Assembly: GCA_947458585.1 (NCBI GenBank)
Contig: CANGYY010000020.1
Location: 1-49,281, forward strand
Direction of reading: 5' to 3'
DNA length: 49,281 nucleotides
Source of the DNA: Cyclobacteriaceae bacterium
Lineage (GTDB): Bacteria; Bacteroidota; Bacteroidia; Cytophagales; Cyclobacteriaceae
Every line of letters starts with the position of its first letter. Position 1 is the first letter of the stretch. This document shows, one piece after another, positions 41,301 through 49,281 of this stretch. Both the position numbers and the translations under genes were made by a program. The notes beneath the pieces are model-generated. The model worked only from the letters and a program-made list of their open reading frames with translations, did not search any database and had not been told where the DNA came from.

Positions 41301-41854
41301 ATGTGACCTCATCAGGCTTAACCACGACCATTGGAGCAAGTAAAGTCACCAATACCATGTTAGCTGGAAGTATTACCTCTAGCAAGTTGGTAGGAACAGA
41401 TATCACCACGCTTGGAACGATCACCACAGGAACCTGGAATGGAACAACCCTTGCTATCACACATGGAGGGACAGGTTCGACTACAAAAAACTTTGTCGAT
41501 TTGACTACCGATCAAAGTATTGGAGGAGCGAAGCGATTTCAAAAAGCAGCAACTAATGCGGCAGCCTTTGATGCAGGGACGAGTTTGACCATTGATTTTG
41601 GACAGAGCAACTTAGCCTACACTAGTGGAGGAGGGGCTTCACCTTCCTACACACTCTCGAATGTCAAGGATGGAGGTGCCTATACCCTAGTGCTTACCAG
41701 TACGACCAACTCTGGAGCGCCTACATTTACGGCAACTGGATTTGCTACCGTCAAATACATGGGGACCACTTCCTTGACGTTAGGAAAAGCCCATATTTAT
41801 TCCTTTATCGCCGTAGGGTCTGTGGTGTATGTCAGTATGGCTACCGAAAACTAA
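38321..41854 (+). CDS. Collagen-like surface fibre protein with phage-tail-fibre-like C-terminus
   Basis: A 1177-aa exported protein. Residues 1-19 are a signal peptide. Residues about 20-140 are a beta domain ([12 protein letters not shown]...[19 protein letters not shown]) seen at the start of many Bacteroidota fibres. Residues about 145-975 are mainly Gly-X-Y collagen triplets, interrupted by six SAYQ...GTE..WLASL modules (near 174, 226, 278, 329, 406, 594), one chitin-binding-like [19 protein letters not shown]...W module (about 457-505), and two KT[VI][20 protein letters not shown] modules (about 784 and 890). Residues about 975-1177 resemble a tail-fibre stalk and tip ([21 protein letters not shown]). 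No T9SS tail is recognisable. The N- and C-terminal domains could trimerise and bind a ligand (inference). Confidence 0.85.
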   Translation: MKKIGFIFCLWVLVVPALAQVPGITYQAVILDSQVLPGEDNRAAPLGDKDLCLKFVFKNGSGISEYEEVITTRTDTYGMVNVIIGTGSRTGGTANSFSQIVWNAQAKFLEVSFDKSGGCSTFVLISSQQFTAVPFALYAANSGTPGPAGPQGPAGSTGAQGVVGPAGPAGSTGSSAYQVAVAAGFVGTEAQWLASLQGVTGATGAQGPTGPTGTAGPQGPAGSTGSSAYQVAVAAGFVGTEAQWLASLQGVTGATGAQGPTGSTGTAGPQGPAGSTGSSAYQVAVAAGFVGTEAQWLASLRGVAGAPGPQGIQGPAGSNGTNGTNGTNGISAYQNWLNQGNTGTEADFIAALRGAPGAAGATGPQGVRGTDGAPGPQGSAGIAGATGSQGPQGLAGANGANGQNGPSAYQVAVNTGFVGTESQWLASLTGPQGPAGPTGSLGPQGVAGPVGPAGLRWRGAWSATGTYAIDDAVGFNGASWFCINPVNNSSSTPNNDPTNWALLASQGSPGPQGPAGVAGATGPTGPIGLTGPTGPAGPQGTQGLTGATGATGVQGSVGATGPQGAQGATGATGAQGPIGLTGPQGTNGTNGANGLSAYQAWLNLGNTGSESVFIASLTGPAGAAGAAGAQGPSGPTGLTGPIGPAGTPGVQGPTGAQGPAGIAGPQGNIGPVGPAGPQGATGAKGDTGLTGSQGAIGAAGPAGPTGATGADGPQGPAGTNGAAGATGPQGAAGATGPQGPAGTNGTDGSVGATGPQGPAGATGAVGATGATGAAGAAGTNGKTVAYGSTNPGAGTGVDGDFYINTATNTLFGPKLSGIWPSGVSLVGPTGATGPQGATGATGAAGTQGTAGTNGTNGTNGATGPAGPTGAVGATGATGAAGAAGTNGKTIAYGSTNPGAGTGVDGDFYINTATNTLFGPKLSGVWPSGVSLVGPTGATGAPGTAGTNGTNGTNGAAGAQGPTGATGPAGPAPAGTGIVTVSGGALQTPGALSGDVTSSGLTTTIGASKVTNTMLAGSITSSKLVGTDITTLGTITTGTWNGTTLAITHGGTGSTTKNFVDLTTDQSIGGAKRFQKAATNAAAFDAGTSLTIDFGQSNLAYTSGGGASPSYTLSNVKDGGAYTLVLTSTTNSGAPTFTATGFATVKYMGTTSLTLGKAHIYSFIAVGSVVYVSMATEN
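38840..39240 (+). repeat. 156-bp tandem repeat inside the collagen-like gene
   Basis: Three units start at 38840, 38996 and 39152, exactly 156 bp (52 codons) apart. Each encodes [20 protein letters not shown] plus a collagen stretch. Units 2 and 3 are nearly identical at DNA level, unit 1 differs at many third positions, and unit 3 diverges after the WLASL codons. This points to a recent duplication of one unit. Confidence 0.9.
40607..41133 (+). repeat. Direct repeat pair (318-bp offset) inside the collagen-like gene
   Basis: 40607-about 40815 and 40925-about 41133 encode the same [32 protein letters not shown] module and are nearly identical in DNA. Protein differences are TV/TI and GI/GV exchanges. 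A second duplication event separate from the 156-bp array. Confidence 0.85.
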
Positions 41855-41860
41855 ACTGGG

Positions 41861-42610
41861 ATGAAAAAGATCGTATTTATTGTACTGCTCGTAAACTTTT
41901 ATTTCGTTGGACAGCTTCAGGCCCAACTTTTTGGGGGGCAGATCAAATCAAGCGCTTTCTATCCTCCTGGGACATGTAATCCTAGGTTTCGAACTGCCGT
42001 CGTAGAAGTGACTAACCCTGTGACGGGGAGAATCTGGATGGATCGAAACTTAGGAGCAGAACGTGTTGCAACTTCTCCTACCGATGAACTGGCATATGGT
42101 GATTTGTACCAGTGGGGCAGATGGGCAGATGGGCACCAGTGCCGAAATTCAGGAACTACAACCACTTTAAGTTCAACGGGTAGACCTCCTCATGATGATT
42201 TTATTACCGTACCAACTACGAATGCTAACGATGATTGGCGAAATCCACAAGACAACACCATGTGGGGAATAAACCGGTCTTCAGGAGGGGTCAACAATCC
42301 TTGCCCAACGGGGTTCAGATTACCTACCGAAGATGAGTTAAGAGACGAAAGGAGAAGTTGGACCGGGGGAAATAACAGTACCGGCGCATTTAATTCTGTC
42401 CTAAAACTACCCTTAGCGGGCTATCGGGAACAAACTGGAGAGGTTTTGGCCATTGCCCAAAATTCGCCCTATGGGTTTATTTGGGCTCAAGATGTGGCGG
42501 GTCAAACTAATGCCGCAGACGCACGAGCATTGGCATATTTCAGTGGTAATGCCTTTGAAAACCCCTACAATCGAGCCCGGGGATATTCAGTACGTTGTAT
42601 AAAATTTTAG
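41861..42610 (+). CDS. Exported FISUMP domain protein
   Basis: A 249-aa protein with a signal peptide (ending LQAQ, residue about 22). It is followed by a full FISUMP domain: VTGRIWMDRNLGAERVA, YGDLYQWGRWADGHQCR, NPCPTGFRLPTEDELRDE, LKLPLAGYREQTGEV and the end RARGYSVRCIKF. FISUMP domains (first seen in Fibrobacter succinogenes surface proteins) have a C-type-lectin-like look and are often on the cell surface; binding function is not proven. It starts 6 bp after the collagen-like gene, so it is co-transcribed and may be a fibre-associated protein. Confidence 0.85.
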   Translation: MKKIVFIVLLVNFYFVGQLQAQLFGGQIKSSAFYPPGTCNPRFRTAVVEVTNPVTGRIWMDRNLGAERVATSPTDELAYGDLYQWGRWADGHQCRNSGTTTTLSSTGRPPHDDFITVPTTNANDDWRNPQDNTMWGINRSSGGVNNPCPTGFRLPTEDELRDERRSWTGGNNSTGAFNSVLKLPLAGYREQTGEVLAIAQNSPYGFIWAQDVAGQTNAADARALAYFSGNAFENPYNRARGYSVRCIKF

Positions 42611-42691
42611 AACTGAGAATTTAATTGGTTTTCTCCTCGTATCGGCTTTAAATTGGGACTTTCCAAAAGTTTACTTACCATTCAAAGCCAT

Positions 42692-44086
42692 ATGAAGCGA
42701 AGTTTAATTCTAGGGTATATTTTATTTTTTGGTTGCTTTCAATCCATAGCCCAAACCCTAACGGGGACCTTTCCTTCCCTTGCCAACCAAACCCTAAGTT
42801 TGGAAGGCTCAAAGGGGTTAACTACCTATTCCATTGGTAATACAAAAGCTGATGAAAAGGGGCAATTTTCGCTTACCTATTCTCCCCAAGATTATGGAGT
42901 CGCCTTTCTTTCTGGGGAAGACAAAAAGCCTTTTGTAGTGATTTTAGAGAAATCTGGCGTTCGCTTGGAAGGTCAAGTGCTCAGTGAGGCGAGTAGCATC
43001 CGAATTTTGGAAGGGCAAGAAAACCGATGGTTTGAACAGTACACCCAAGAGCAGGGGAAGCGGGAGCAGGCCCTAAGTGCTTGGGGCTATCTGCAAAACC
43101 TGTATCAAAATGATCCACTTTTTGCAACCCAGCAGGTGCCCATTCTAGCCATTGGAGGGGAGGTCATGCGGCTTCAGCAGGAAGATGGACAGTTTATTTC
43201 TACACTTCCTTCCGAGAGCTTCGCCCGTTGGTTTTTGCCCATCCGAAAACTGATTAGTTCTGTCGGAGCTGTTGCGCAGTACCGAACTGCCGAACTCCCA
43301 CAGACCATTGCTGCTTTTCGGACCATGGATTATGCCGATCCACGGTTCCAAAAGAGTGGACTTTTCCGAGATGTCTTTGAAAGCCAGTTTTGGTTGCTAG
43401 AAAATTCAGGCGGCTCGCTGGATTCCATCTATGGACAAATGGAAGTTTCCTTGGATGCGATCTTAGCTAGTGTATCAAACAATGCACCTCTTTACAACGA
43501 GGTGACTGCCTATTTGCTAGAACTTTTGGAACGGCGTAGCCTAACCAATGCCGCGGAATACTTGGCCCTTACCGTACTCGAGCAAGACAAAGTTGCGCTG
43601 CAGCCGCGTTTGGCAAGACAGCTAGAGGGCTATCGTGCAATGAAGGTGGGGACAACCGTTCCTGAAATTCAATTTACAGGGGATATCTTACTTCAAGGCA
43701 AACCTGTTGCCTATCCTTCTCGATTAACTGAGGTTAAAGCCCCTTACCGCTTGGTAATTTTTGGTGCCAGTTGGTGCCCTGCCTGTTCAGAAGCAATGGC
43801 CGAGCTAATCCCCTTGTATGAAAAATGGAACAAGCTTGGTGTAGAGGCCATTTTTGTTTCTCTAGACACTGATCCAACCGCCTTCCAGGCCTATTCCAAA
43901 GGTATGCCTTTTATTGCCTTTTCGGATTACAAGAAATGGGATACACAGGCAGTTGCGGATTACTATGTATCGAGCTCACCCTCTTTTTACTTGATTGATC
44001 AATCCGGAAAGCTTCTTTTGCGTCCGCAATCCGTGAAGCAAATCGATGCCTGGGTGGAATGGAAGATGGGTGGGGGTACACAATAA
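42692..44086 (+). CDS. TlpA-like thioredoxin-fold protein with N-terminal DUF4369-like domain
   Basis: A 464-aa exported protein (signal peptide MKRSLILGYILFFGCFQSIAQ). Residues about 22-120 form a beta-rich domain like DUF4369. A helical middle region follows, and from about 330 a thioredoxin-like domain has the active site WCPAC (Cys362, Cys365) and cis-Pro region SSSPSFYLID. TlpA-type proteins reduce or rearrange periplasmic disulfides. The open frame extends 13 codons upstream, but the signal peptide sets the start at 42692. It follows the FISUMP gene by 81 bp and may help fold the cysteine-containing surface proteins before it (inference). Confidence 0.82.
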   Translation: MKRSLILGYILFFGCFQSIAQTLTGTFPSLANQTLSLEGSKGLTTYSIGNTKADEKGQFSLTYSPQDYGVAFLSGEDKKPFVVILEKSGVRLEGQVLSEASSIRILEGQENRWFEQYTQEQGKREQALSAWGYLQNLYQNDPLFATQQVPILAIGGEVMRLQQEDGQFISTLPSESFARWFLPIRKLISSVGAVAQYRTAELPQTIAAFRTMDYADPRFQKSGLFRDVFESQFWLLENSGGSLDSIYGQMEVSLDAILASVSNNAPLYNEVTAYLLELLERRSLTNAAEYLALTVLEQDKVALQPRLARQLEGYRAMKVGTTVPEIQFTGDILLQGKPVAYPSRLTEVKAPYRLVIFGASWCPACSEAMAELIPLYEKWNKLGVEAIFVSLDTDPTAFQAYSKGMPFIAFSDYKKWDTQAVADYYVSSSPSFYLIDQSGKLLLRPQSVKQIDAWVEWKMGGGTQ

Positions 44087-44108
44087 GGGGACTTATTATA
44101 CTAAGTAC

Positions 44109-44126
44109 CTGCCTGGCGGCAGGCAG
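44109..44126. repeat. CTGCCTG/CAGGCAG hairpin
   Basis: CTGCCTG (44109-44115) pairs with CAGGCAG (44120-44126) around GCGG. It sits 22 bp after the TlpA-like stop, just left of repeat element C. A looser CTGCC...GACAGG version occurs inside element A at about 12592-12610. Lack of a T-run argues against a simple terminator. Confidence 0.65.
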
Positions 44127-44140
44127 TCCAAGTACCAAGT

Positions 44141-44270
44141 AGGAAATACAGTAGAAATACAATAGAAATAAACCGAGCAGGCTCGGTGAAATAGGGAATT
44201 CAGGTGCTAATTCACCCTATTTCACGAAGCGTAGCGAAGTCTATTTCCACCCTATCTCGTACTTTGCACA
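44141..44270. repeat. Intergenic palindromic repeat element, copy C (11-bp units)
   Basis: 11-bp units AGGAAATACAG (44141), TAGAAATACAA (44152) and TAGAAATAAAC (44163) are followed by an ACCGAGC-AG-GCTCGGT hairpin (44172-44187), a GTGAAATAGGG/CCCTATTTCAC inverted pair (44186-44196 and 44214-44224), and the core TTTCACGAAGCGTAGCGAAGTCTATTTCC. This is the same element as copies A and B with parts rearranged. It lies between the convergent TlpA-like and sprF-like genes. Confidence 0.8.
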
Positions 44271-44297
44271 CCTGCCTTTGCATCTAAAAACTTTCCC

Positions 44298-45317
44298 TTA
44301 AAATTTGTAATCAAAGCACTTCAAAGCGCGATCTCGCTGCCCTCTTCGTTTTTGGTCCCCAGCTAGAAACTGGTAGCGCAATGAAAATTCATGTGAACCT
44401 TTGGTGTTGGCTCCTACCTGAGAAATCATCCAATCGTAGGAATAGCCCAATACCACTCCATTTTCCAAGGAGATCCCCAAAAGCCCAATTACAGAATCGT
44501 AATTTTTCAGTTCGCTAGTGGACATCAAACCACGAAAACCCAATCCAAAAATAAAGGAATCGTATTTGGTTTGTGTACTCAGGTCTAGTTGTGAAAACAC
44601 CCCTTGTTTTTTATAGTTGGCCATGATGGAAAGGTACCGTTCCTGGTTATTGCTCCAGTAGCCAGATGATCCAAATTCGCGTTGCCATCCTGCCTGAACT
44701 CCATATTTGATTGGGAGAAATTCATACCCGATGTAGGTGGTGTTCATCATTTTTGGATTGTTGACATGGTAGGCACTCATGCCAAACCAAAAATCCGGGT
44801 TGGCATACATCAAACCAAAGCCCAAATCAAAGTAGCCAAATTGCTCCAGCTGGTCCAGGTAATCGATGGAGTTGGGATTGATACTTCTACTAAAAATGTC
44901 AATCTGATCTCCATAGATCAAGTTTTCCAGATTTCCACTTCGTGTAGCATAGGTGACTTGCGTGCCCATTCGAACACTCCCGTAATCGGACACTTTCAAG
45001 TTGTAGGAGTAGAGCAACCCGAGTTCGGTGGTATTCAAACTCATGTTTTGTTCATTGTATGAATTGGCTACCAAACCAATCCCACTTTGGAGATCAAAAC
45101 TGTAGTGGTCCATGTAAGCAGAATACCCATTGAAATCAAAATCGAGGCCTGGCCATTGCTTCCGGTAATTTACCCCTACCCGAGTCAACTCACTCGATCC
45201 AGTCAATGCAGGATTCAAGTTCAATGGTCCTGCAAAGAACTGGGAGAAGTGAAAATCTTGTGACCTAAGGCTTTGGGCAAGCAGTAGACTGAGGAGAAGA
45301 AGGATGACTTTTTTCAT
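44298..45317 (-). CDS. sprF: PorP/SprF family type IX secretion membrane protein
   Basis: A 339-aa outer-membrane barrel with a signal peptide (ending SLRSQ, residue about 19), followed by the family opening DFHFSQFFAGPLNLNPALTGS and the segment VGVNYRKQWPG. In Flavobacterium johnsoniae SprF is needed to deliver the adhesin SprB to the surface (family knowledge). Here the gene starts 3 bp after a SprB-repeat type B cargo gene, the typical pairing, so it most likely serves that cargo. Several paralogues are usual per genome; a one-to-one sprF identity is not implied. Confidence 0.9.
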   Translation of the reverse strand: MKKVILLLLSLLLAQSLRSQDFHFSQFFAGPLNLNPALTGSSELTRVGVNYRKQWPGLDFDFNGYSAYMDHYSFDLQSGIGLVANSYNEQNMSLNTTELGLLYSYNLKVSDYGSVRMGTQVTYATRSGNLENLIYGDQIDIFSRSINPNSIDYLDQLEQFGYFDLGFGLMYANPDFWFGMSAYHVNNPKMMNTTYIGYEFLPIKYGVQAGWQREFGSSGYWSNNQERYLSIMANYKKQGVFSQLDLSTQTKYDSFIFGLGFRGLMSTSELKNYDSVIGLLGISLENGVVLGYSYDWMISQVGANTKGSHEFSLRYQFLAGDQKRRGQRDRALKCFDYKF

Positions 45318-45320
45318 AGT

Positions 45321-48300
45321 TTACTTGCCTAAATAAAATACCGATGATTGATCAAACACGCGGCCATCGAGTGTCGTGTAGCGCACGCGGTAAACATAAT
45401 TTCCTACGGTTGCATCTCCTCCTTTGTGCTTGCCATCCCAGCCCTTAGACTTCAGGTCTTTGGACTCAAATACCAATTCACCCCACTTATTCATCACTAG
45501 AAAATGAATGTCCTTGATGTATAGGAATTTAGGATAGAAGTGGTCATTCACGCCATCTTGATTTGGAGTAAAGACATTGGGAATTTCAAAGAAGAAGTCT
45601 GTGATGACGATTTCTTTGGTGAAGCTTACCACACAGCCATCCACATCCTTCAGTTTAAGTGTAATGGTGTAGGTGCCTGGTTTTGCATACTTATGGGTAG
45701 GCTCCCATTCCGAGCTTACTATACCATCTCCAAAATCCCAGATGACCTCCTTGTATTTTCCAGTGCTTTTATTTTTAAACTTGACCTCGAAGTTGACCAA
45801 ATTCTCATAGGAGAATTCAAAGGAAGCGGAGCTGTAATCAAATTCAGGTACCAAAGGATCCGTTTCGATGACTTCCATTCGCTTGGTTTGGATACAACCA
45901 CGAGAATCTGTGACGGTCACAATAAATACGCCCAATTCTTGGGTGTCCATGGTCAATCCTGCATTCGTTTGTGTGCCTCTATTCCAAGAAACGGTGTAAG
46001 GGGCAATCCCGCCTGTTACGGCTACTTTGAAGTTGGATTTGATGCCTCTTGGGTTACATACTCTTTCAGAAGTTCGAGCTACACTTACTTCCAGAGGTAG
46101 GGGACGGATTACGGTAAACTGGCGTAGGATTCTGCAACCCATGGCATCTACCAACTCCAAGCTATAGGAACCAGGCGCGATACCTACCAAATTTTGAGAT
46201 TTTGCTCCATTACTCCAGTTGAAGGTGTAAGGAGGGGTACCTCCAAATGGGGTGACCAGGATGGAACCTGAATTTGGATCCACGCAATCCAAGGCATCGT
46301 TGACGGTAGCGGATAAGTCTAGTGGTTGGGGCTCATTGATGACGAATTCACGTTCAATTTTACAGCCACCTGCATCGGTGATGACCACGCTATAGACTCC
46401 TTTGCCAAGGTTGTTGAGGACAGGTTCTTGCGGTCCATGTGCCCATTGTATGGTGAGTGGAGCCTTGCCTCCAATGATATTGAGTTGGATGGAACCATCT
46501 TTTTTGCCAAAGCAAGAAATGTTTTTAACTGTTTCTTCCAACTCATAAACAGGAGCTTCGATTACCGTAGAGCTGAGGGAAACTGTACACCCCTTGGCAT
46601 CTGTAATTGTAGCTGTATAGATGCCTGGAGTTAAGTTTTGTAGCGTGAAGGAAGTCGAGAGGTTATTCCAACGAATCGTGTAAGGAGCAGTTCCTCCAGT
46701 AGGCGTTACGCGAATGGTGCCATTATTTGCACGGTAACAAGTGACATCTGTTTTCTGGATAGTAAAGCCTAAAGCTGCGTCTGGCTGATCGACGATTAAC
46801 CCGCTTAATTCACTAAGCGCACAGCCATTGGCGTCGGAAACGCGAAGCGTATAGCTTCCTGCCCGTATACCGGTAAACTGGTAGCTAAGGTTGTTGGATA
46901 ATACAGATTCCAAGAGCGGGAAGCCAGTCACACTGCTGCCACTCAATTCGTAGCGGTATGGGCCTACAGAAGCCTTCTTGATCGTCACTTTCAAGGTACC
47001 ATCTCGTCCATCAAAGCAAGACACATCTGTGATTTGTACATCTTCTTTGGTGATCAAAAGTTCTTCTGGTTCTATCAGTTCGTAGCTTGCCTTTACGATA
47101 CAGTTTTTACTATCGGCAATAGTTACATCGTAAGTACCAGGAAGTAATCCTTCAATTTTTTGCAAGTTGGAGCGGAAACCCCCAGGTCCTTCCCAGAATA
47201 TTTTGTATCCCCCATTTCCACCGGTTATCTGGAGATCGATGACTCCATCACTTCCACCCTTACAGCTAATTTCAAATCCGTTGTAATCTGAAATGGTTGG
47301 AGTGATGACGATAGGTTCTGGATCGGTGATTTCGAAGGTTCGGGTGATTTTACAGCCAATATTGTCTGTAATGACCAAGTCATAGCGTCCAGCTTCCAAG
47401 TTTCTCAAGTCACGTGTAGCAGACTTAAATCCATTTGGACCTGACCAATCAAACACATAAGGAGGTATTCCCCCAGAGACATTCATCGAAATAGATCCAT
47501 CCTTACCTTCTGGGCAGCTCACCATGGCGAGGGTAGGAGTAACGATTATTTCAGCAGGCTCTGTGATTGTGACCGATAACCTACTGGTACACAGCAATGC
47601 GTCTGTGACAAGCACGTCATAGGTACCCGAAAGGAGTCCTGTCAAATCTTTATTGGTAGAAGTATATCCTCCTGGGCCTGTCCATGCATAGCGATAGGGC
47701 GCTGTTCCTCCCGTTACATTAATTTGGATCGTGCCCTTACTATCTCCAAAGCACAAGTTATTCTCTTTTTTGACTAAGGTCGTGACCAAAGGAATCGGTT
47801 CTGTGATGGTGAACACTTTGGTCCAAGGGCAAGAATTTTGATCTGTAACTAAAAGTACATAGGTACCAGGTCCAATGTTGCGTAGGTCTTCAGGGACTAG
47901 GGAACGTTTGATTTCACCTACCCCTTCTTTAATCCACACAAACTGATAGGTTCCTGTGCCTCCGGTTACATTTCGGATAAGGATATTGCCATTATTTTCC
48001 CCGCCGCAAAGTACATTTTGTTTAACCGCATCGACTTCAATCGGTTCTGGAGTCGTCATTTCGTAGGTTTTGACCAAAGTACAATTGACTGCATCGGTAA
48101 TGGTAAATGTATAGGTTCCTGCGACTAGGTTGCTTAGGTTACGGCTCGTGGAGGTAAATCCGTTTGGTCCTGTCCAGGCGAAGCGGTAGGGAGGAGTACC
48201 TCCAGTGACTTGGTGTGAAATGGATCCATTTGTACCTCCGAAGCAGGCGATGTTAAATCCATTGTAATCGGAAAGTACTGGATTGGTAATCTGTAGTGGA

Positions 48301-49281
48301 GCACTTGGTTGGGTGAGCGTGATGGTAGTCAAACTTTTCACACAGCCATTCAAATCTTGAAGGCTAAGGACATACTGTCCTGCTTTCAGATTGGCAAAGT
48401 CGTACAGGTTAGCATTGGTAAATCCAGAGTTCAAGGAAACGGCCGTACCGGTATAATCTGTGCCCGTGAGGTTAAAGATGTACTCTTTTACCCCTCCAGA
48501 TCCTAGTAATCGAATGTTGCCCGTTGCTTCTCCATAGCAAAGGATGTTTCTTCGGTTTGCGACAACTTCAGCGAGTACCAAGACGGCTGGTTGTCGTAAC
48601 GTATAGGTTTCTATCTTTTCGCAGCCGTTGGTATCGGTCACTTTTACACTGTAAGTACCTGCACGAACCCCCGTCAAGTTTGCGGCTGTTTGCATGCCTG
48701 TTGGAATTAGACCTCCAGAAGAGGCGGTCCACAGGTAGGTATAGCTACTAGTGCCTCCAGTTATTGCGAGATCTATTCGTCCATCCGTTGCCCCAAAACA
48801 AGAGATCTCAAAGCCATTGTAATTGGCAATGGTTTCGGTAATGACAATGGGTTGAGGTTCGGTTACGACAAAGGATTTGGATTGGGTACAGTTACCAGTG
48901 CCTACAATTACAGTATACGTTCCCGGCGCCAAATCATAGATATTTTGGGCAGTTGAAGTAAATCCATTTGGCCCAGTCCAGGAATAGGTATAGCCCGCTG
49001 GATCTGTTGGCAACTTTCCTCCGCTTGGGGTAAGTTCGATGTAGCCATCGTCTGCCCCGAAGCAAGAAATCCCAAATCCATTGTAGTTATTAGGCCCGCC
49101 GTTGATGACGATTGGGGGTTTAACGGTAACAGTAACGGTGAATGGATTTCCTTGACAGCCGGCTGCAGAAACAGGGACTACGGTGTAGATGACATTTACT
49201 GGAGCGTTTGTGGTATTGGTAAACGCATCATCAGCGAGTGCTGCAGCGGTAAGTCCAGATGCAGTAGTAGGGTTTCCGGCA
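45321..49281 (-). CDS. Giant SprB-repeat adhesin with T9SS type B sorting domain (5' end outside window)
   Basis: About 1320 C-terminal residues are visible; the frame stays open to the right edge (ending there in a PKD-like segment with VIYTVVPVSAAGCQGNPF), so the gene is partial. At least 13 SprB repeats follow (pattern SCFG..DG.I.L...GG..PY.Y.W...N....L.PGTY.V.ITD..GC). After them come a PKD domain (VIWDFGDGIVSSEWEPTHKY), then a gliding-motility-associated C-terminal (type B) domain starting IPNVFTPNQDGVNDHF. Type B cargo stays on the cell surface. SprB in F. johnsoniae is the mobile gliding adhesin; this is a relative, not necessarily the orthologue. Operon with the sprF-like gene. Confidence 0.92.
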   Translation of the reverse strand, partial: AGNPTTASGLTAAALADDAFTNTTNAPVNVIYTVVPVSAAGCQGNPFTVTVTVKPPIVINGGPNNYNGFGISCFGADDGYIELTPSGGKLPTDPAGYTYSWTGPNGFTSTAQNIYDLAPGTYTVIVGTGNCTQSKSFVVTEPQPIVITETIANYNGFEISCFGATDGRIDLAITGGTSSYTYLWTASSGGLIPTGMQTAANLTGVRAGTYSVKVTDTNGCEKIETYTLRQPAVLVLAEVVANRRNILCYGEATGNIRLLGSGGVKEYIFNLTGTDYTGTAVSLNSGFTNANLYDFANLKAGQYVLSLQDLNGCVKSLTTITLTQPSAPLQITNPVLSDYNGFNIACFGGTNGSISHQVTGGTPPYRFAWTGPNGFTSTSRNLSNLVAGTYTFTITDAVNCTLVKTYEMTTPEPIEVDAVKQNVLCGGENNGNILIRNVTGGTGTYQFVWIKEGVGEIKRSLVPEDLRNIGPGTYVLLVTDQNSCPWTKVFTITEPIPLVTTLVKKENNLCFGDSKGTIQINVTGGTAPYRYAWTGPGGYTSTNKDLTGLLSGTYDVLVTDALLCTSRLSVTITEPAEIIVTPTLAMVSCPEGKDGSISMNVSGGIPPYVFDWSGPNGFKSATRDLRNLEAGRYDLVITDNIGCKITRTFEITDPEPIVITPTISDYNGFEISCKGGSDGVIDLQITGGNGGYKIFWEGPGGFRSNLQKIEGLLPGTYDVTIADSKNCIVKASYELIEPEELLITKEDVQITDVSCFDGRDGTLKVTIKKASVGPYRYELSGSSVTGFPLLESVLSNNLSYQFTGIRAGSYTLRVSDANGCALSELSGLIVDQPDAALGFTIQKTDVTCYRANNGTIRVTPTGGTAPYTIRWNNLSTSFTLQNLTPGIYTATITDAKGCTVSLSSTVIEAPVYELEETVKNISCFGKKDGSIQLNIIGGKAPLTIQWAHGPQEPVLNNLGKGVYSVVITDAGGCKIEREFVINEPQPLDLSATVNDALDCVDPNSGSILVTPFGGTPPYTFNWSNGAKSQNLVGIAPGSYSLELVDAMGCRILRQFTVIRPLPLEVSVARTSERVCNPRGIKSNFKVAVTGGIAPYTVSWNRGTQTNAGLTMDTQELGVFIVTVTDSRGCIQTKRMEVIETDPLVPEFDYSSASFEFSYENLVNFEVKFKNKSTGKYKEVIWDFGDGIVSSEWEPTHKYAKPGTYTITLKLKDVDGCVVSFTKEIVITDFFFEIPNVFTPNQDGVNDHFYPKFLYIKDIHFLVMNKWGELVFESKDLKSKGWDGKHKGGDATVGNYVYRVRYTTLDGRVFDQSSVFYLGK

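Noticed and set aside
41041..41460. 139-codon minus-strand frame in the collagen-like gene.
   Set aside because: Low-complexity Pro/Val/Ala translation is the reverse complement of Gly-X-Y codons.
45540..46100. 186-codon plus-strand frame opposite the SprB-like adhesin.
   Set aside because: Lies opposite the PKD and repeat domains; no start context or family signal.

Overview
The window is chromosomal DNA of a Bacteroidota bacterium, most likely a member of the Cytophagales (Cyclobacteriaceae/Algoriphagus-like; inference from gene content, no search was run). Supporting signs are type IX secretion (T9SS) type A and type B C-terminal sorting domains, GldD and PorP/SprF homologues, SprB-type adhesin repeats, a FISUMP domain protein, DUF4834 and DUF6787 proteins, and promoters of the Bacteroidota form TTG-N(18-21)-TAnnTTTG. 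No phage, insertion sequence, CRISPR array or rRNA operon was seen.

Layout. 1-4.2 kb holds core metabolism: pyruvate dehydrogenase E1 alpha, a membrane TPR protein, ribH, aspartate kinase and a DUF6787 membrane protein. 4.2-9.4 kb holds recG (convergent), an N-acetylhexosamine-kinase-like phosphotransferase and, divergently, a sodium:solute symporter. 9.5-10.1 kb holds gldD. 10.1-16.3 kb is a trans-4-hydroxyproline degradation cluster: DapA-like deaminase, ketoglutarate semialdehyde dehydrogenase, hydroxyproline 2-epimerase and a DadA-like dehydrogenase, with a divergent AraC regulator. Intergenic repeat elements built on 11-bp units flank the aldehyde dehydrogenase gene. 16.3-20.4 kb holds a GxxExxY protein followed by a CACATAGACACATAG-type repeat region, a DUF885 metallohydrolase, a RelE/ParE-like toxin-antitoxin pair and a XerC/D recombinase.

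20.4-28.5 kb holds a DUF2752/DUF4234 membrane pair, a DUF1835/M23 peptidase pair, carB without its usual C-terminal regulatory domain, a DUF4834 protein, and the asd-THUMP-like methyltransferase pair. 28.6-35.4 kb holds a lamin-tail secreted protein, a TraR/DksA-like protein, scpB, a SprT-like metalloprotein, a small Ala-rich lipoprotein with its own promoter and terminator, and the era-der GTPase operon. An initiator tRNA-Met follows at 35.45 kb.

35.6-49.3 kb is envelope- and surface-related. Two small exported proteins are followed by a compact operon: a T9SS type A mini-protein, a probable beta-barrel, a 1177-residue collagen-like fibre with a phage-tail-fibre-like C-terminus, a FISUMP protein, and a TlpA-like thioredoxin protein 81 bp further on. 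A third copy of the 11-bp repeat element follows. On the opposite strand, a sprF-like gene lies 3 bp after a giant SprB-repeat adhesin with a type B sorting domain; the adhesin gene runs off the right edge. The best candidates for something undescribed are the collagen-fibre operon and the 11-bp-phased intergenic repeat family.
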